Shown one piece after another: positions 45,209 through 57,841 of a stretch of 64,000 nucleotides of DNA. Made by a program: the position numbers and the translations under genes. The stretch's first letter is position 1; each line of letters opens with the position of its first letter. The notes below the pieces were generated by a model. It did no database searches, was not told the origin of the DNA, and saw only the letters and a program-made list of their open reading frames with translations. Location of the stretch: the NCBI RefSeq assembly GCF_000372725.1, contig NW_005198966.1, positions 171,584 to 235,583 on the forward strand, in the 5' to 3' direction. This DNA comes from Emiliania huxleyi CCMP1516. Taxonomy: Eukaryota; Haptophyta; Isochrysidales; Noelaerhabdaceae.

Positions 45209-47496
45209 AGGAGGAGTTTTAGAGATGCGGCAATCCTTGCAGTGCCGACTAATCAACAGCATTCCGCTGTCTTCCGTGTTCGCTGTGCTCGGCGGCCTGA
45301 CTACGCGGCACTATCTCCCCACATCTCCCACATATCTCCCCATATCTCCCCATATCTCGTGCTCTGCCGCCTCCGTACCCCCACACCCTGACGCTGGTGT
45401 AGTCACACCGCAGGGCCAGGAGGGGCGGCGGTGGTGCCTCCTCTCGACGGCGCGTTGGTTGGCAGACTACTTGGAGAAGGGTCGGCGTCGGCGGCCGCCG
45501 TCAGAAAGCCTAGAAGCGAAACACGCGCTCTTGTCTTCCAGCCAGCGCTCGAGAAGACACGCACTCCGCTGCGTTCAGCTGTATGCACCGTATTCGTATG
45601 CGCTGTATTCCGCTGCACTTCGCTGTACTCCGCTGTCTCTGCAGCCCTCGTGTCCACGCGGTGCCCTGAGAGCTCTGCGCGAGACCGTGTTCACACCCCA
45701 AATGAATTCAGCACGTGCGCATGCACGCGTAGGTGCGGGACTGGGCGGATGCCTGGCGCGCTGGCGCCGCCGACCCTCGCAGCTTCGCGGCCTCCAGGCT
45801 GATTCTGCTCTCCGACTCGCTACTGCGGACTCTGTGAACGGCGTCTCTTCACACCTCTCTGCTGTGAATAGGCTGGTTCTGCTCTCCGACCCGCAAGGCG
45901 GCGGTGCGGCTGTGCGGCTGCTGCCATGTCCAGGACACGCCCATGACATGTCCGAGACGTGTCCTGCAGGCGGCGCGGCGGCGCAGCTCCTTCGCTCCCT
46001 CCGGAGCCTCGCCTCGAGAGGAGGTGCGCGCGAGGCCACGGCGAGATATGAGGAGATATGGGGAGATAGGGGAGATAGGGGAGATATGGGAGATATGGGA
46101 GGTGCGCGCGAGGCCACGGCGAGATATGGGGAGATATGGGGAGATATGGGAGGTGCGCGCGAGGCCACGGCGAGTGCGCCAAAGGCAAGAAGTGCGGGCG
46201 GCACCGCGATTTCTTTTTGTAGGCGTGCTCGAGATGACCGTCGAGGATTGCACCGCCGCCGCCGCCGCCGCCGACGCCGCCGCCGGCGACGGTGGCCCTT
46301 GCCAGCAGAGGCTGGAGAGGCACTTGGCGGCGGCGACGGCGGCCCGCGCTCCCTCGCTGGTGTTGCTGCGCGGTGCGGAGCGGTGCGACGGTGACAGTTG
46401 CTTCGACGCGGCGCTGGGGATACTGGAGAGGCGCGAGATTGCGCGAGACTGCCCGAGATTGCCCGAGATTGCCCGAGATTGCCCGAGATCGTTTGGGATA
46501 CTGGAGACCGAAGCAAGCGGGTAAGGCCCCGGATCGCTACTGACTGACTCCTTGAATACAACCAAACCACCAGGTTCGTCGCCCGAGCGAGCGAACACTT
46601 AGCCGTTGGTTTGACGACATAATCGATGCGGAGAACCAACCACCAGGTTCGTCGACCCGAACGAGCGGCAGCCTGTGCTGACCAAGGAAGGCGCTGTCCG
46701 CGCGGCGCTGGCGGCGATCGTGGTCGAGAGTATTCGAGATTGCCCGAGATTACCCGAGATTGCCCGAGAGTGCCCGAGATTACCCGAGATTGCCCGAGAG
46801 TGCCCGAGAGTGCCCGAGAGTGCCCGAGAGAGTGCCCGAGATGGCCGCGGCCCTTTCCTCTCGCCAGCGGAGGTGGTCGCTCCTCCTCTTCACAGTCAAC
46901 CGCTGTGAACAGGTCGTCGCGGCGCCGCTCTCCGCCGAACGCTGCGCGTCGCTGCGCCTGATGGCGTCAAGAGAGCTGCGGCTGCAGGCGAGATGCAGCC
47001 GAGAGGCAGCCGAGAGGCAGCCGAGAAGCAGCCGAGAGGCAGCCGAGAGGCAGCCGAGAGGCAGCCGAGAGGCAGCCGAGCTGGGGTCGAGCTACAGCCG
47101 AGATGCAGCAGCCGTCATTTGACCGAGGTTTCGCCGAGATGAGGCCGAGCCTCCAGGGCACTCCACCTCCATTCACAGCCATCCATCCACAGACTTGCCC
47201 GACGCCCGCACGCTGCCGCACTTTCTTCCCACAAGAGGGGCCCGATGCACAGGCGGCGGCCGAGCTGGAGGCGATGTGGCCGTCGTCTCGCTTCTCGTAC
47301 GGCGCGACTCCTCTCTCCGCCGCGCGAGCAGGACGCTCGGCGCCTTCCACGAACCCTCCCGGAACTTTCCCCACAGGAGTGCGCGTGGCGAAGCGGGCGC
47401 TCATCAACAGGTTGGGAGGCAGCGCGGCGGTGGCGTGCGGGTGAGGGGCTTCCGCGATGTGGGGCCGAGTTCGGAGTTGTTTGGAGGCAGTGCATT
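44320..47496 (+). CDS. Uncharacterised membrane protein with poly-Gly tract, many short introns
   Basis: From ATG 44320: basic N-terminus (PPRKSGNKS, TTRRRSKAAADA), then a hydrophobic helix RRSLLALLAGALICGCLVGC at about residue 105. A second helix (AGLALLALAMALAH) precedes about 28 Gly from a GGC repeat. Later exon-like pieces read RLVLLSDPQ, AAQLLRSLRSLASRGG, APSLVLLRGAERCDGDSC, VDPNERQPVLTKEGAVRAAL and GVRVAKRALINRLGG. Introns hold CCGAGAT- or GGGAGAT-type repeats and introners of families A (45834-45871; 46873-46912) and B (45928-45969). The exon map is incomplete and the family unknown. It may even be two genes. Confidence 0.45.
45126..45208 (+). repeat. GGC trinucleotide repeat (~28 units)
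   Basis: An uninterrupted GGC run that would encode poly-Gly in the 44320 gene. It is likely to vary in length between strains and to cause assembly trouble. Confidence 0.9.
45500..45700 (+). repeat. Repeat shared with 37095-37260 (opposite strand)
   Basis: About 170 bp here (CAGCC(A)GCGCTC, AGACACGC, TGCAGCCCTCG, CACGCGGTGC, CTCTGCGCGAGACCGT) resembles the reverse complement of the unresolved part of the PARG region. It is either a dispersed repeat sitting in both genes or a shared exon. Confidence 0.5.
45796..45894 (+). repeat. Introner family A with 25-bp duplication (plus strand)
   Basis: Insert 45834-45871 (GTGAACGGCGTCTCTTCA to GTGAATAG) between 45796-45820 and 45870-45894, which match at 23 of 25. 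It shows the family also inserts in plus-strand genes with its acceptor end in the sense direction. Confidence 0.75.
45928..45969 (+). repeat. Introner family B, second copy
   Basis: A 42-nt insert with the same ends (GTCCAGGACACG, TGTCCTGCAG) and the same length as the myosin copy at 16853-16894. Imperfect GCGGTGCGGC/GCGGCGCGGC duplications flank it. Confidence 0.7.
46432..47110 (+). repeat. Intronic CCGAGA-core minisatellites
   Basis: TGCCCGAGAT units at 46440-46490 and 46728-46842, and GCAGCCGAGAG units at 46985-47105. Between them 46564-46669 shows a 73-nt GT-AG intron framed by a 28-bp duplication (CACCAGGTTCGTCG). Confidence 0.75.
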
Positions 47497-47539
47497 GAGT
47501 GATCATGATGATCTTCGCCTGTGTCTATCAAGATCAAAC

Positions 47540-47575
47540 ATTGTATTGGGGGGGGGAGGGGGGGGGGGGGGGGTC
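47540..47575. repeat. G homopolymer block
   Basis: Two long G runs with one A. Nothing else is recognised in 47497-48329 apart from the paralogous minus-strand segment at 47960-48090 and a CATGTGCATGTG tract at 47778. Confidence 0.7.
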
Positions 47576-48329
47576 GTCACCTGACACGCAAAACGAACGA
47601 TGCCGTAAGGAAAAGAGGTTGAATACTTGAAAAAGCCTTCGGCCCGCACGACGATCGCACCTCTGACCTCACTGACCGGCCGACGGCGACGGCGCGTGTA
47701 TAAAGTTGAAATTTTCATCGCGATCCGAGATCCCTGTCGCCGTCGGCGGCCGCCGACGGCCTCTGGCTCCCTCTCAGCATGTGCATGTGCATGTGCCGCT
47801 TGAGGAGCTTGTAGTTGTACTTGAAAGCCCGGCGCTCTCGCCGCGCGATGACTGCATTGCCATTGGCGACCGTTCCCCCATATCCCGCATCCGCCCTGGC
47901 AGCGCGGCCAGCGCCCCAACACCCGCCCGCAACAGAATTATAAAATATCTTGGTCATAGGGTGGGCAGCAACCCTCGTCGTTCTCTCCCTTGTCACTTCC
48001 TCCTCTGTCGCGTTGTTCTCTTCTGCCTCGTCCTGCGACGCCGCCACCTGCCGGTCCCTTGTTCTCGCGGCTTCTTTCGCCTGTGTGCTGTGAGAGAGAG
48101 CTGGGTGTTTAAAAGTGCTCGTCTTTTCTCCTGTTCTATAAAGAACCTACATTCTTTTTCGGCAAGCAAGGCCTCGAGCTGCCCGCCACCTCGGAGCTGC
48201 TCAGCCTGCTCCCCGGCCAGAGTGAGCGCCGCGGGGTGAACGGCAGTCAACCCGGAGCGCGTCCTCTTGAGTGTGCGCGCGCGTGCGCGCGCGCGCACGC
48301 CGGCCTTCTTATTTCCGTCGCGCGAAGAA

Positions 48330-49082
48330 ATGAGGCTCCTCCGCACCGGCGAGGCGTTTCAGACCCACGGCATGTACTCGCTCTCCGCCGCCTCCTCCGA
48401 CTCGATTGAGATTGACTGCGACGGCGGCCGCGGCCTCGCAGGGCACGTCTGGGGCGCGGGCGCCGCGCTGGCCGCCCTGCTCCTCTCGCCCGAAGGCCGA
48501 CGCCGCTTCCTCGCCGACCGCCCTGACGTCGTGGAGCTCGGATCGGGCACGGGCGTCGCCGGCCTTGCCGCGGCAGCCGCTGGCGCTTCGTCAGTCCTCC
48601 TGACCGACCTCCCGCCGGCGGTGCCCGCGCTCGCCGCCACCGCCGCGCGCAACGCGCACGTGCTCGAGGGCTGCCACGTCGCGGCGGCGCCGCTGGCGTG
48701 GGCGGACGCCTCCGAGGTGGCGCACGCCCTCGCCCCGTCGGGGTGCGACTTGATTCTCGCGGCGGACGTGCTGTACTCGCCCGACGCGGCGGAGCAGGAG
48801 GCGCTGCGCGGTGCGATGCTCGCGCTGGCGGCGCCGCGCGGCGCGCTGGTGCTGCACGCGTACGAGGAGCGGTGGGACTACGTGCACGAGCCGTGGCGGC
48901 GCTCGCTGGCCGGCAGCGGGCTGCGGCTGCAGAGCGAGGAGGAGCTGCAGGTGCCGACGACCGGCGCCGACGGAGCGCCGACGCTGTTCAGCGCGCCGTC
49001 CGAGCTCGGATCGGTTGAGCGGCGGAGGCTCGTGCTGGAGCTCCTGCGCGTGGACGACGGCGAGGAGGCGCCGGGTGGGTGA
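48330..49082 (+). CDS. Protein-lysine methyltransferase-like (Methyltransf_16 family)
   Basis: 250 residues, single exon, ATG 48330. The SAM-binding core is VVELGSGTGVAGLAAAAAG, with TDLPPAVPAL after strand 2 and DLILAADVLYSPDA for the catalytic region. The W-GA motif (GHVWGAGAALAALL) upstream is typical of METTL21/EEF2KMT-type enzymes, which methylate lysines on translation factors or chaperones. The substrate cannot be told from sequence. It ends GEEAPGG at 49082. No introns, unlike most neighbours. Confidence 0.8.
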   Translation: MRLLRTGEAFQTHGMYSLSAASSDSIEIDCDGGRGLAGHVWGAGAALAALLLSPEGRRRFLADRPDVVELGSGTGVAGLAAAAAGASSVLLTDLPPAVPALAATAARNAHVLEGCHVAAAPLAWADASEVAHALAPSGCDLILAADVLYSPDAAEQEALRGAMLALAAPRGALVLHAYEERWDYVHEPWRRSLAGSGLRLQSEEELQVPTTGADGAPTLFSAPSELGSVERRRLVLELLRVDDGEEAPGG

Positions 49083-49450
49083 GTGTATACATGTGGTTGT
49101 GCAGAAGATCTCGAGCAAGAACTTATTTCATCTTGTTTTGGCGAGTATGGTGTATGCTCCGGTCGTGTCACGATTTTCGGTCACCGAAAGGAAGGGGGGA
49201 AAAGACGTGAAGAAGAATGCAACTTTTTGCAACGAAGAATGCCTGTTCACATAGCCTGTTCACGTAAACGCACAACCCCGGGCCCCGAAATCGCACAGTG
49301 ATGACAGTGACATGCAACACGGGGTCCCAGGGAAGGCCAGCAAAAACCTTAGCCTGTTCACACCTCAAGCCGACAGTGCCCGGTGGGTGTCTCAAAATCA
49401 AGAGGCACCACTTGCCCCCTGGCCTCGCGCGCATTCTCGGCTCACCAACG

Positions 49451-51743
<2,293 letters not shown>

Positions 51744-52041
51744 AGAGTGGCGGCTGGCGCAGCTAGAGCAACAGCAGGGAGAGGCCCAGTGTGGGCAGAG
51801 GGGGGTCTGCGGCGTTGCACGCTCCAAACCCCGCCCAGATACTGCAACAGGAGTGCAAAAGTGGTTGTGGCGTCGTGGAGCGTTAAAATTTGTAAGTGAG
51901 CGCAAGTAAGCGGTCTCCACACTCTAATTCTAGATACTAAAGTACAGGGGGCTGCGCGAGTGGGGCTAATATTGGGGGATGGGGCTCACTCTCATCTCTA
52001 TACTTTCAGATACAGAACGTCAGATCTTGCGCCACCCAGGG

Positions 52042-52240
52042 CTGGACCCAGTCGGGTCAGGCGCGCGGGGCATCCCCCGGGTCGCTCGACCAGCGATCCG
52101 AAGAGTGGCCGCTATGCGAAGGAAAGAGTGGGGCCCTCGGGGTACGCCTCCTCCGGCCTCCTCCGAGGGGGGAAGGGAATTGCGGGGTCCCCACGGGCGC
52201 CTCAGTTCGGCCCTCCCGAGGGGGGGAGGGGAGCAAGGGG
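52042..52240 (+). repeat. Dispersed repeat family F, copy 2
   Basis: Nearly identical to the middle of 57395-57580; it ends in GGGAGGGGAGCAAGGGGG. No gene is supported in 51744-52579. Confidence 0.85.
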
Positions 52241-52579
52241 GTGGGGGGATCGGGGCGGGGGGGAGGGGTCTCGGCGTCCTCTCGGGTTTCGTGTGGCTAA
52301 TACTTGCCTTTCGGGGAGGGGCCTCGCGGCGTAGGCGCGCAAGCACGCCCGCCCTCTTCCCCCCCTCCCTCGAGGCAGCGAGTAGGCAGCGAGTAGTGAG
52401 GGTGGAGGGGCCTCGGGAAAGGCGAGCGCAGTGGCGCGCGCCCAACGTTTCCCCTCCCCCCTCGAGAGTACCTATACGCTAGCCGAGGAAGGGCGGTGGC
52501 CAGTGCGCGGGCGAGGAGAGGGGGCGGGGCGGGTCGGGCGGGCGGGCGGGGAGGAGGGGAGGGGAGGGGAGGCTTAGCC

Positions 52580-52863
52580 ATGCAGCTGCTGTCGAGCCGA
52601 GTCTGCGGTAGCCGCCGGCGCCGCAGCTGCGCCGCCTCCCGTCGGACGCGCCGCGGTCGCCGCTCCCTCAGCGCCGTCTCCGCGTCGTCACCCGCCGTAG
52701 CTTCTCCTCCGCCGCCGCTGCCCGCCCCCGAGAGTGCGGCGGCGGTGTGAGTGGTATGGTAGGCGTGTGTGCGTGTCTGCCGCAGATTGCTGCCGTTGTC
52801 TGCGCCGCGATCCGCCGCCGCGCCGCCGCGCCGCCGCCGCCAGCGCTCGCCGCCGCCTCGTAG
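52580..52863 (+). CDS. Possible short Arg/Ser/Ala-rich protein, plastid-transit-like start
   Basis: ATG 52580 gives QLLSSRVCGSRRRRSCAASR and a Ser/Ala/Pro stretch. A GT-AG intron (about 52746-52786) could join IAAVVCAAIRRRAAA before a stop at 52861. The start resembles a transit peptide. No mature domain was found. It may be the first exons of a longer gene. Confidence 0.25.
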
Positions 52864-52954
52864 ACGACGCCTCTCGCGCTCAAAGAGCCGCGCAGCGGGC
52901 CGCGAGGTTGAGGTCAAATAGCAGCACAGGATGTCGAGGTCATGAAACTAGATT

Positions 52955-53425
52955 TTGAGCTTGCCCGAGACGGCCCGGGAATGGTCCCGCGCTGTAGCCC
53001 CGGTGCCGGCGCATCACGTCTCAGCCGCGAGGGGCCGGTTCCACCGCGCAGTCGTGCAGCAGGAGCTCGGGCACAACTTTGTCGACAAACAGGTTGAGGA
53101 AACTTTCGGCGAAGAAGCGGCACTGGCGGCACGCCGGGACGAACCCGGACCGATCATATTGTTCAGAAACGCGGCGGCGAGCCGCCGCGAGCCCGCAGGA
53201 GAGTTGGGAGCCGCGGCACTAGACCGCGCCGCCAGCGAGGCGAGAGCTGCAGCCGCCGACCAGCCGACATGGCAGTTGCAACGGCGCGAATCTTCTCCCT
53301 TTAGTAGAGCAGGTCTCTGCGCCCTTTCATCATATGTCCTTTGGGGAAAATCAGTTGCGCACTCGAGATTACCGAAGCCAGCTAGAGCTAGAGTAGAGCC
53401 GTACGTTACGGCCTTACGGCTTTAA
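52955..53425. other. Open stretch, strand unclear
   Basis: The plus strand reads RAVVQQELGHNFVDKQVEET. The minus strand reads CRQCRFFAESFLNLFVDKVV and PELLLHDCAVEPAPRG, which looks more protein-like. No start, stop and splice set convinced me for either. Confidence 0.3.
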
Positions 53426-53484
53426 TCACCGCACACTGCCGCGCATGAACAAACTACTGAGGCTGGGATATTGCTATCTATGGC

Positions 53485-53547
53485 TGTTCCTTTTTACCCA
53501 TCTCACAGTAGAGAGGTGTCCGTTTTTATTTATTTATTTATTTATGT
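53485..53547 (-). repeat. Dispersed repeat family E, inverted copy
   Basis: Reverse complement of 12463-12532, including the TTTATTTATTTATTTAT end. Confidence 0.75.
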
Positions 53548-53708
53548 CTATGGCTGACGCTCGTTCGTTGAGAAACACTCTCGTTGAAAACACTGGACTG
53601 CAAAATGTACAAGAAGCGAGCGACAGGCGAGAGAGCCGCGCTGGGAACGGGTCCGCTCTTGGGATTCTGACTGTACAGGCGACTCGCCGTACCTTGATTC
53701 ACCGTCCG

Positions 53709-55944
53709 TCACACCTCGAGGCGGCTCGCTTGCCTCAGCGGCCCTGCCTGCGGCGCCCCAAGCTGAAGGCCTCGGGGAGAGGAGGCGGAGAGGCGCGAGG
53801 AGGGGGCTCTCGGCGACGACGACGCCCATGGCTGAAAGATCGCTTCCGTGCGCGCAGCGGACCGGCGCGCCTGCGGTACATAGTTGTATGGGCAGGTATA
53901 GTGCAGCAACCCACAAAGATGTTGCTTATTCTTTGCTACTCTACTCCGCCCACGCGCCTTAGAGCGTCGGCGGCAGATGACGCAGCAGCCAACGGCGAAG
54001 AGGGTGGCCAGGCCGACGGTGCCGCCCACCGCCACCCACCTCATATCGCCGTGGCTCTCGCCCGAGAAGAAGCGGCGGACCGAGACCCACGCAACCTTGG
54101 ACCACCACTCGCCGCTCCAAATGACGAACGGCGGCTCGCTCGAGGGGGAGGATGGCGGGGGGGAGGATGGCGGAAGAGACGGCGACGGCGGCGGCGGCAT
54201 CGGGGTTGGCGGAGGCGGCAGGAGCGGGTCCCTCGGTGGCAACAGCGGCGGCTGCGGCAAGTCTGGCGGCGCGTAGTCGTACGAGGATGGCGGCGGCGCG
54301 TAGTCGTCTGTCGACGCCTTGCCGCCGCCGCACGCGCAGCACGCCTCAGCCGCGCGCTTGCCTGACATAGCCGAGATATGGCCGAGTCAGAGCTGAATCA
54401 TAGCCGAGATAAAGCCGAGATGAGATTTGCCGAGATGTGTGACTAGCCACGCTCGCCTCCAGTGCCCGAACCGGGGTAGTCGCATGAGAAGCGGCGGCTC
54501 CCCTCCAAGTTTATATATGGCAAGCCCAACCGGCCGCCGGCTTCGGCGAGCCACGCGCAACCGATGAGGTCGCCGTTACTGACGGTCCAGGCATCCAGAT
54601 CCCAGCCAGCATCCGCGCACTCGCCGCACTGCCCCATACCGTTGCGAGCGCCCCCATCCCAGCGGCAGGGGCTCTCTGCGCGGGAAGAGAGAGCGACGCA
54701 ATCGCCCCTCGTCACCGCATCCCTGCACTGCGGCGGCGGGGCGTACCCGGCGCAGGAGGCGACGGCGCCGCACCCGTAGAGGGCCCGAATGCGCGCGATG
54801 TCCTTGGGCGACAGGACGCTGTTGGAGCCAAACTCGGACCCGGCGCTCACAACCCGATAGCCGCCGTCGCCGTCGGAGACGTTTTGGTTGCCATTCTTGG
54901 TCAGCATCACCGGATCGCCACCCGGAACCGCAAACGTGTAGGACGAGTAGAGCATGATGGAAAACCAATCCCACTCGGCCGCCCATGCCGCCTCGCCCAC
55001 GGCGTTTTCATAGTCCTGCTCATCGAACTTTGTGAACTGGCCAGCATACTCTGTCGGTATGTTCTGGACGTCTATGTAGTCGTCGCGGTTGGGGCGCTGG
55101 TGCTCGTGCATCGTTCCGAGGCTATGCATCAGCTCGTGGATAACGACGGCCTTCTTGAACAGCGCCGGTGGGCCCCCGCCGCCGCAGCCCCATGTGAGGT
55201 CAATGGCCGAGGACCGCAGGATTCCTCTCGACTTGTCGTACCAGTCGTCGGGTGGGCGCCCACGGTTGCTGCGCCCGCGCAGGTGCTCGCCGAGGCGCCA
55301 ATAATATTTCCCATGCCCGAGATGACGATCCGAGCGGTGTCGCTTTGAAGATCAATGTACCTTGGCGAGCTCGTGTTTGTCTCGTCCGGGTCCACCTCGA
55401 GAAAGCAGACGCAGGTCCGCTCCATGATGCTCGCCATCGCAGACTCCACCACGGCGCGGAAGTGGCCAACCCCGGCCTCCTCCGCAGCCCATTGGCCGGT
55501 AGGATTGCCATCGACATCGATTCGGATGCCAAGACTCTCCATCTGGGCGGCCGTCGGGTAGAACCAGCGGACAACGCCGCCGGCCCACTTCGGCTCTTTT
55601 CTGTACCAGGCGAGCGAGCGCCTCTCCGCCGTGGCTTTGCCAATTGCAGCTGGCAGCGCCGCTGCTGCGTCCGCGGCGGCTGTGGCGCCGGGGCAGCGCT
55701 GCCCACAGGGCGGCTCGGCGACGGCGGCGCCACCACGCGTCAGCCAGATGCCGCCGTCTCTCCAAGCGCAGAAGGACGCGCAGCTGCTACGCGAGCATGT
55801 GTCACGGTCAGGCGCCGCAACGACGCAGACCAGCCGAGCCGAGCCGAGTCGCCGCACGCAGGAGGTGACTCCGATGGAGCGGTCGGTGTGGCAATCGGCG
55901 AGGAGAGGTGGTGGCGCCAGCGTCGCGAATACGAAGGTGATCAT
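53709..55944 (-). CDS. Astacin-type metalloprotease with Cys module, Pro-rich stalk and C-terminal membrane anchor
   Basis: ATG 55944 starts a signal peptide (ITFVFATLAPPPLLADC). A Cys-rich N-terminal module follows, then a catalytic domain with IHELMHSLGTMHEHQRPNRD (zinc site HExxHxxGxxHE) and the Met-turn SIMLYSSYTF. These are diagnostic of the M12A family. A Cys-containing region (GDLIGCAWLAEAGGRLGLPY) continues across an intron at about 54357-54452, rich in TCTCGGC repeats, to EACCACGGGK. An SPPPP stalk and a helix (WVAVGGTVGLATLFAVGC) before CRRRSKAR follow. It is probably a cell-surface protease. The frame changes at about 55265 between GNIIGASAS and DDWYDKSRGIL without a clear intron. 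So a missed splice, frameshift or assembly error lies there. Confidence 0.7.
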
Positions 55945-55999
55945 GGTACGGCGTCCAAGATAAAAGAAAAAGGACGCGCGCGTGGCCAACTCGGCGGCT

Positions 56000-56660
56000 T
56001 GTCATGTGTTCTGATTCTGGCGATGCACGGGGTAGCTAGCAGGTGTTTGCCCTCAGTCTCTGGGTTTGAAACGATGGATCGACGTGCCTCATCGAGCCGC
56101 AGACGACGAAGAGGCGACTGATGGAGATGGCCCATACAACGCAAACCTCCTAGCTGCTGAGTCCAGCACAATCAACGATATCTTCTATCAATCAATGGGA
56201 TTTCCGACCTCTGCTGCGTGTTCCTTGCCTTTTGGTTCGCCAGCACCACAGGCACAAAAACGGAGGTCAGGTCGGCAGGCAGCGTTTGGGTCAGAGGGGG
56301 GGGGGGGGGGGTCGGGTCGGATCAACCTCTACCAATGTGCTCGTGGGGAGGTCCTGGCCGCCTCCGTGAGGACTGCGCGTGAGGACCTCCGTGTCCGTGA
56401 GGACCTCTTACACCTGCGAGTGAGGACCTTCTTGGATCTTGCGCTCTACCTCTGTCTCTCTCGCCGTCCTCGGCGGCTTGTCATGTCAGTTCTGACTGTA
56501 GAGCACGGGGTAGCAGGTGGTTGCCCTCTCTGGGTTTGAAACGATCGACGTGCCGCATCGAGCCGCTGGACGAGCCGCAGACGACGAAGAGGTCCTCATC
56601 CTTCAAGAGGTCCTCAGAGGCAAGAGGTCCTCATCAAAGAGGTCCTCAAATGCAGTGCAG
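56000..56660. repeat. Tandem ~465-bp duplication with GAGGTCCTC repeats
   Basis: 56000-56110 and 56460-56590 share CGGCGGCTTGTCATGT, GGGTTTGAAACGAT and GAGCCGCAGACGACGAAGAG. GAGGACCT(C)/GAGGTCCTC units at 56345-56440 and 56589-56650 link this locus to family G at 41-44 kb. Confidence 0.65.
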
Positions 56661-56818
56661 CGTGTGTCGGCGACTCGCAGCGTGCAAGCAATGAGCGCCG
56701 GCATGCTCAGCGCCAAGGCGCATGCACCACAGTCATTCAGCCAAGTGCTGTGTTTGCAAACCACGCTAGTCAGTCATCCAGTGCTGCCAGCCAACACAGA
56801 GACAAAATTCCGCAAAGG
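56648..56818 (+). repeat. ~170-bp direct repeat, copy 1
   Basis: Matches 57667-57841: CGGCGACTCGCAGCGTGCAA, GCATGCTCAGCGCC, GTCAGTCATCCAGTGCTGCC. The two copies flank family F copy 3. Confidence 0.75.
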
Positions 56819-57299
56819 AGAGCGCTGATAGAGACAGATGTCACACAACAGTTGTTTGATGAGATGTGCAGAAACTCACGGACCTCGACCTCATCGAGTT
56901 GTTGTTTTTGTGACCTCATCCTCAACAGACCAGCTATTTATTTATTTGATTCTTTTCCCCTTGGAGCCGGGGCGCAACTTGGTGGCGACGGCCCGTAGCG
57001 CGGCGGAGGCGCTCGGCTTGGGCCTCTCGGGCAAGAGCCTACCCGATCAAGTATTGGAGCTCGAGCGATGTCTCTGTGACAGCTCGAGGTTCTCGAGGTG
57101 GATATCCTTTGGCCGCGTTGGGTAGCGAGGGTTGGTGTGACGCGACCCACGCAGGCGTGGTTTCTGACGGCCGACCGTCAGTGCACGGAGTTGCCCCTTC
57201 TCCGACTGCCCCGGCTAGTTCCCGAGGTCGCGCGGGGCTGACCCCTGCGTCCCCCGAGACCTAGCGCGGGTGGGTTGGAGTGGGCTCGCTGCAAGGAAG

Positions 57300-57580
57300 G
57301 GCCGTGTAAGATGCCGATCCCCGTAGTCCGCCCCGCTCCTCCCCATCGGGCCGCATAAGCGGCCACGCCTCGCAGATTCGTTTCTCGCGCCTGGGTCAGG
57401 CGCGCGGGGCATCCCCCGGGTCGCTCGACCAGCGATCCGAAGAGTGGCCGCTATGTGAAGGAAAGAGCGGGGCCCTCGGGGTACGCCTCCGTCCGGCCCC
57501 CTCCGAGGGGGGAAGGGAATTGCGGGGTCCCCACGGGCGCCTCAGTTCGGCCCTCCCGAGGGGGGGAGGGGAGCAAGGGG
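57300..57580 (+). repeat. Dispersed repeat family F, copy 3 (longest)
   Basis: Includes the outer part found only in copy 1 (CCGATCCCCGTAGTCCGCCC and CATCGGGCCGCAT) and the common core. It sits between the two 170-bp direct repeats. Confidence 0.85.
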
Positions 57581-57666
57581 ACCGCTAGTGAGGTTTTTAT
57601 TAACAACGAAGGCAACGACGAAGGCGCTCTCAGAAAAAAAGCGCAGCTCCGAGGTTCTCGAGGAAG

Positions 57667-57841
57667 AACGCAGTGCAGCGTGCGTCGGCGACTCGCAGCG
57701 TGCAAGCAATGAGCGCCAGCATGCTCAGCGCCTGGCGCATGCATCACAGTCATCCAGCTAAAAGTAGTTTGCTTCAAACCACGCTAGGTCAGTCATCCAG
57801 TGCTGCCGACACAACAGACAGAGTCAAAATTCCTCAAAGGC
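57667..57841 (+). repeat. ~170-bp direct repeat, copy 2
   Basis: See copy 1 at 56648-56818. Confidence 0.75.
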
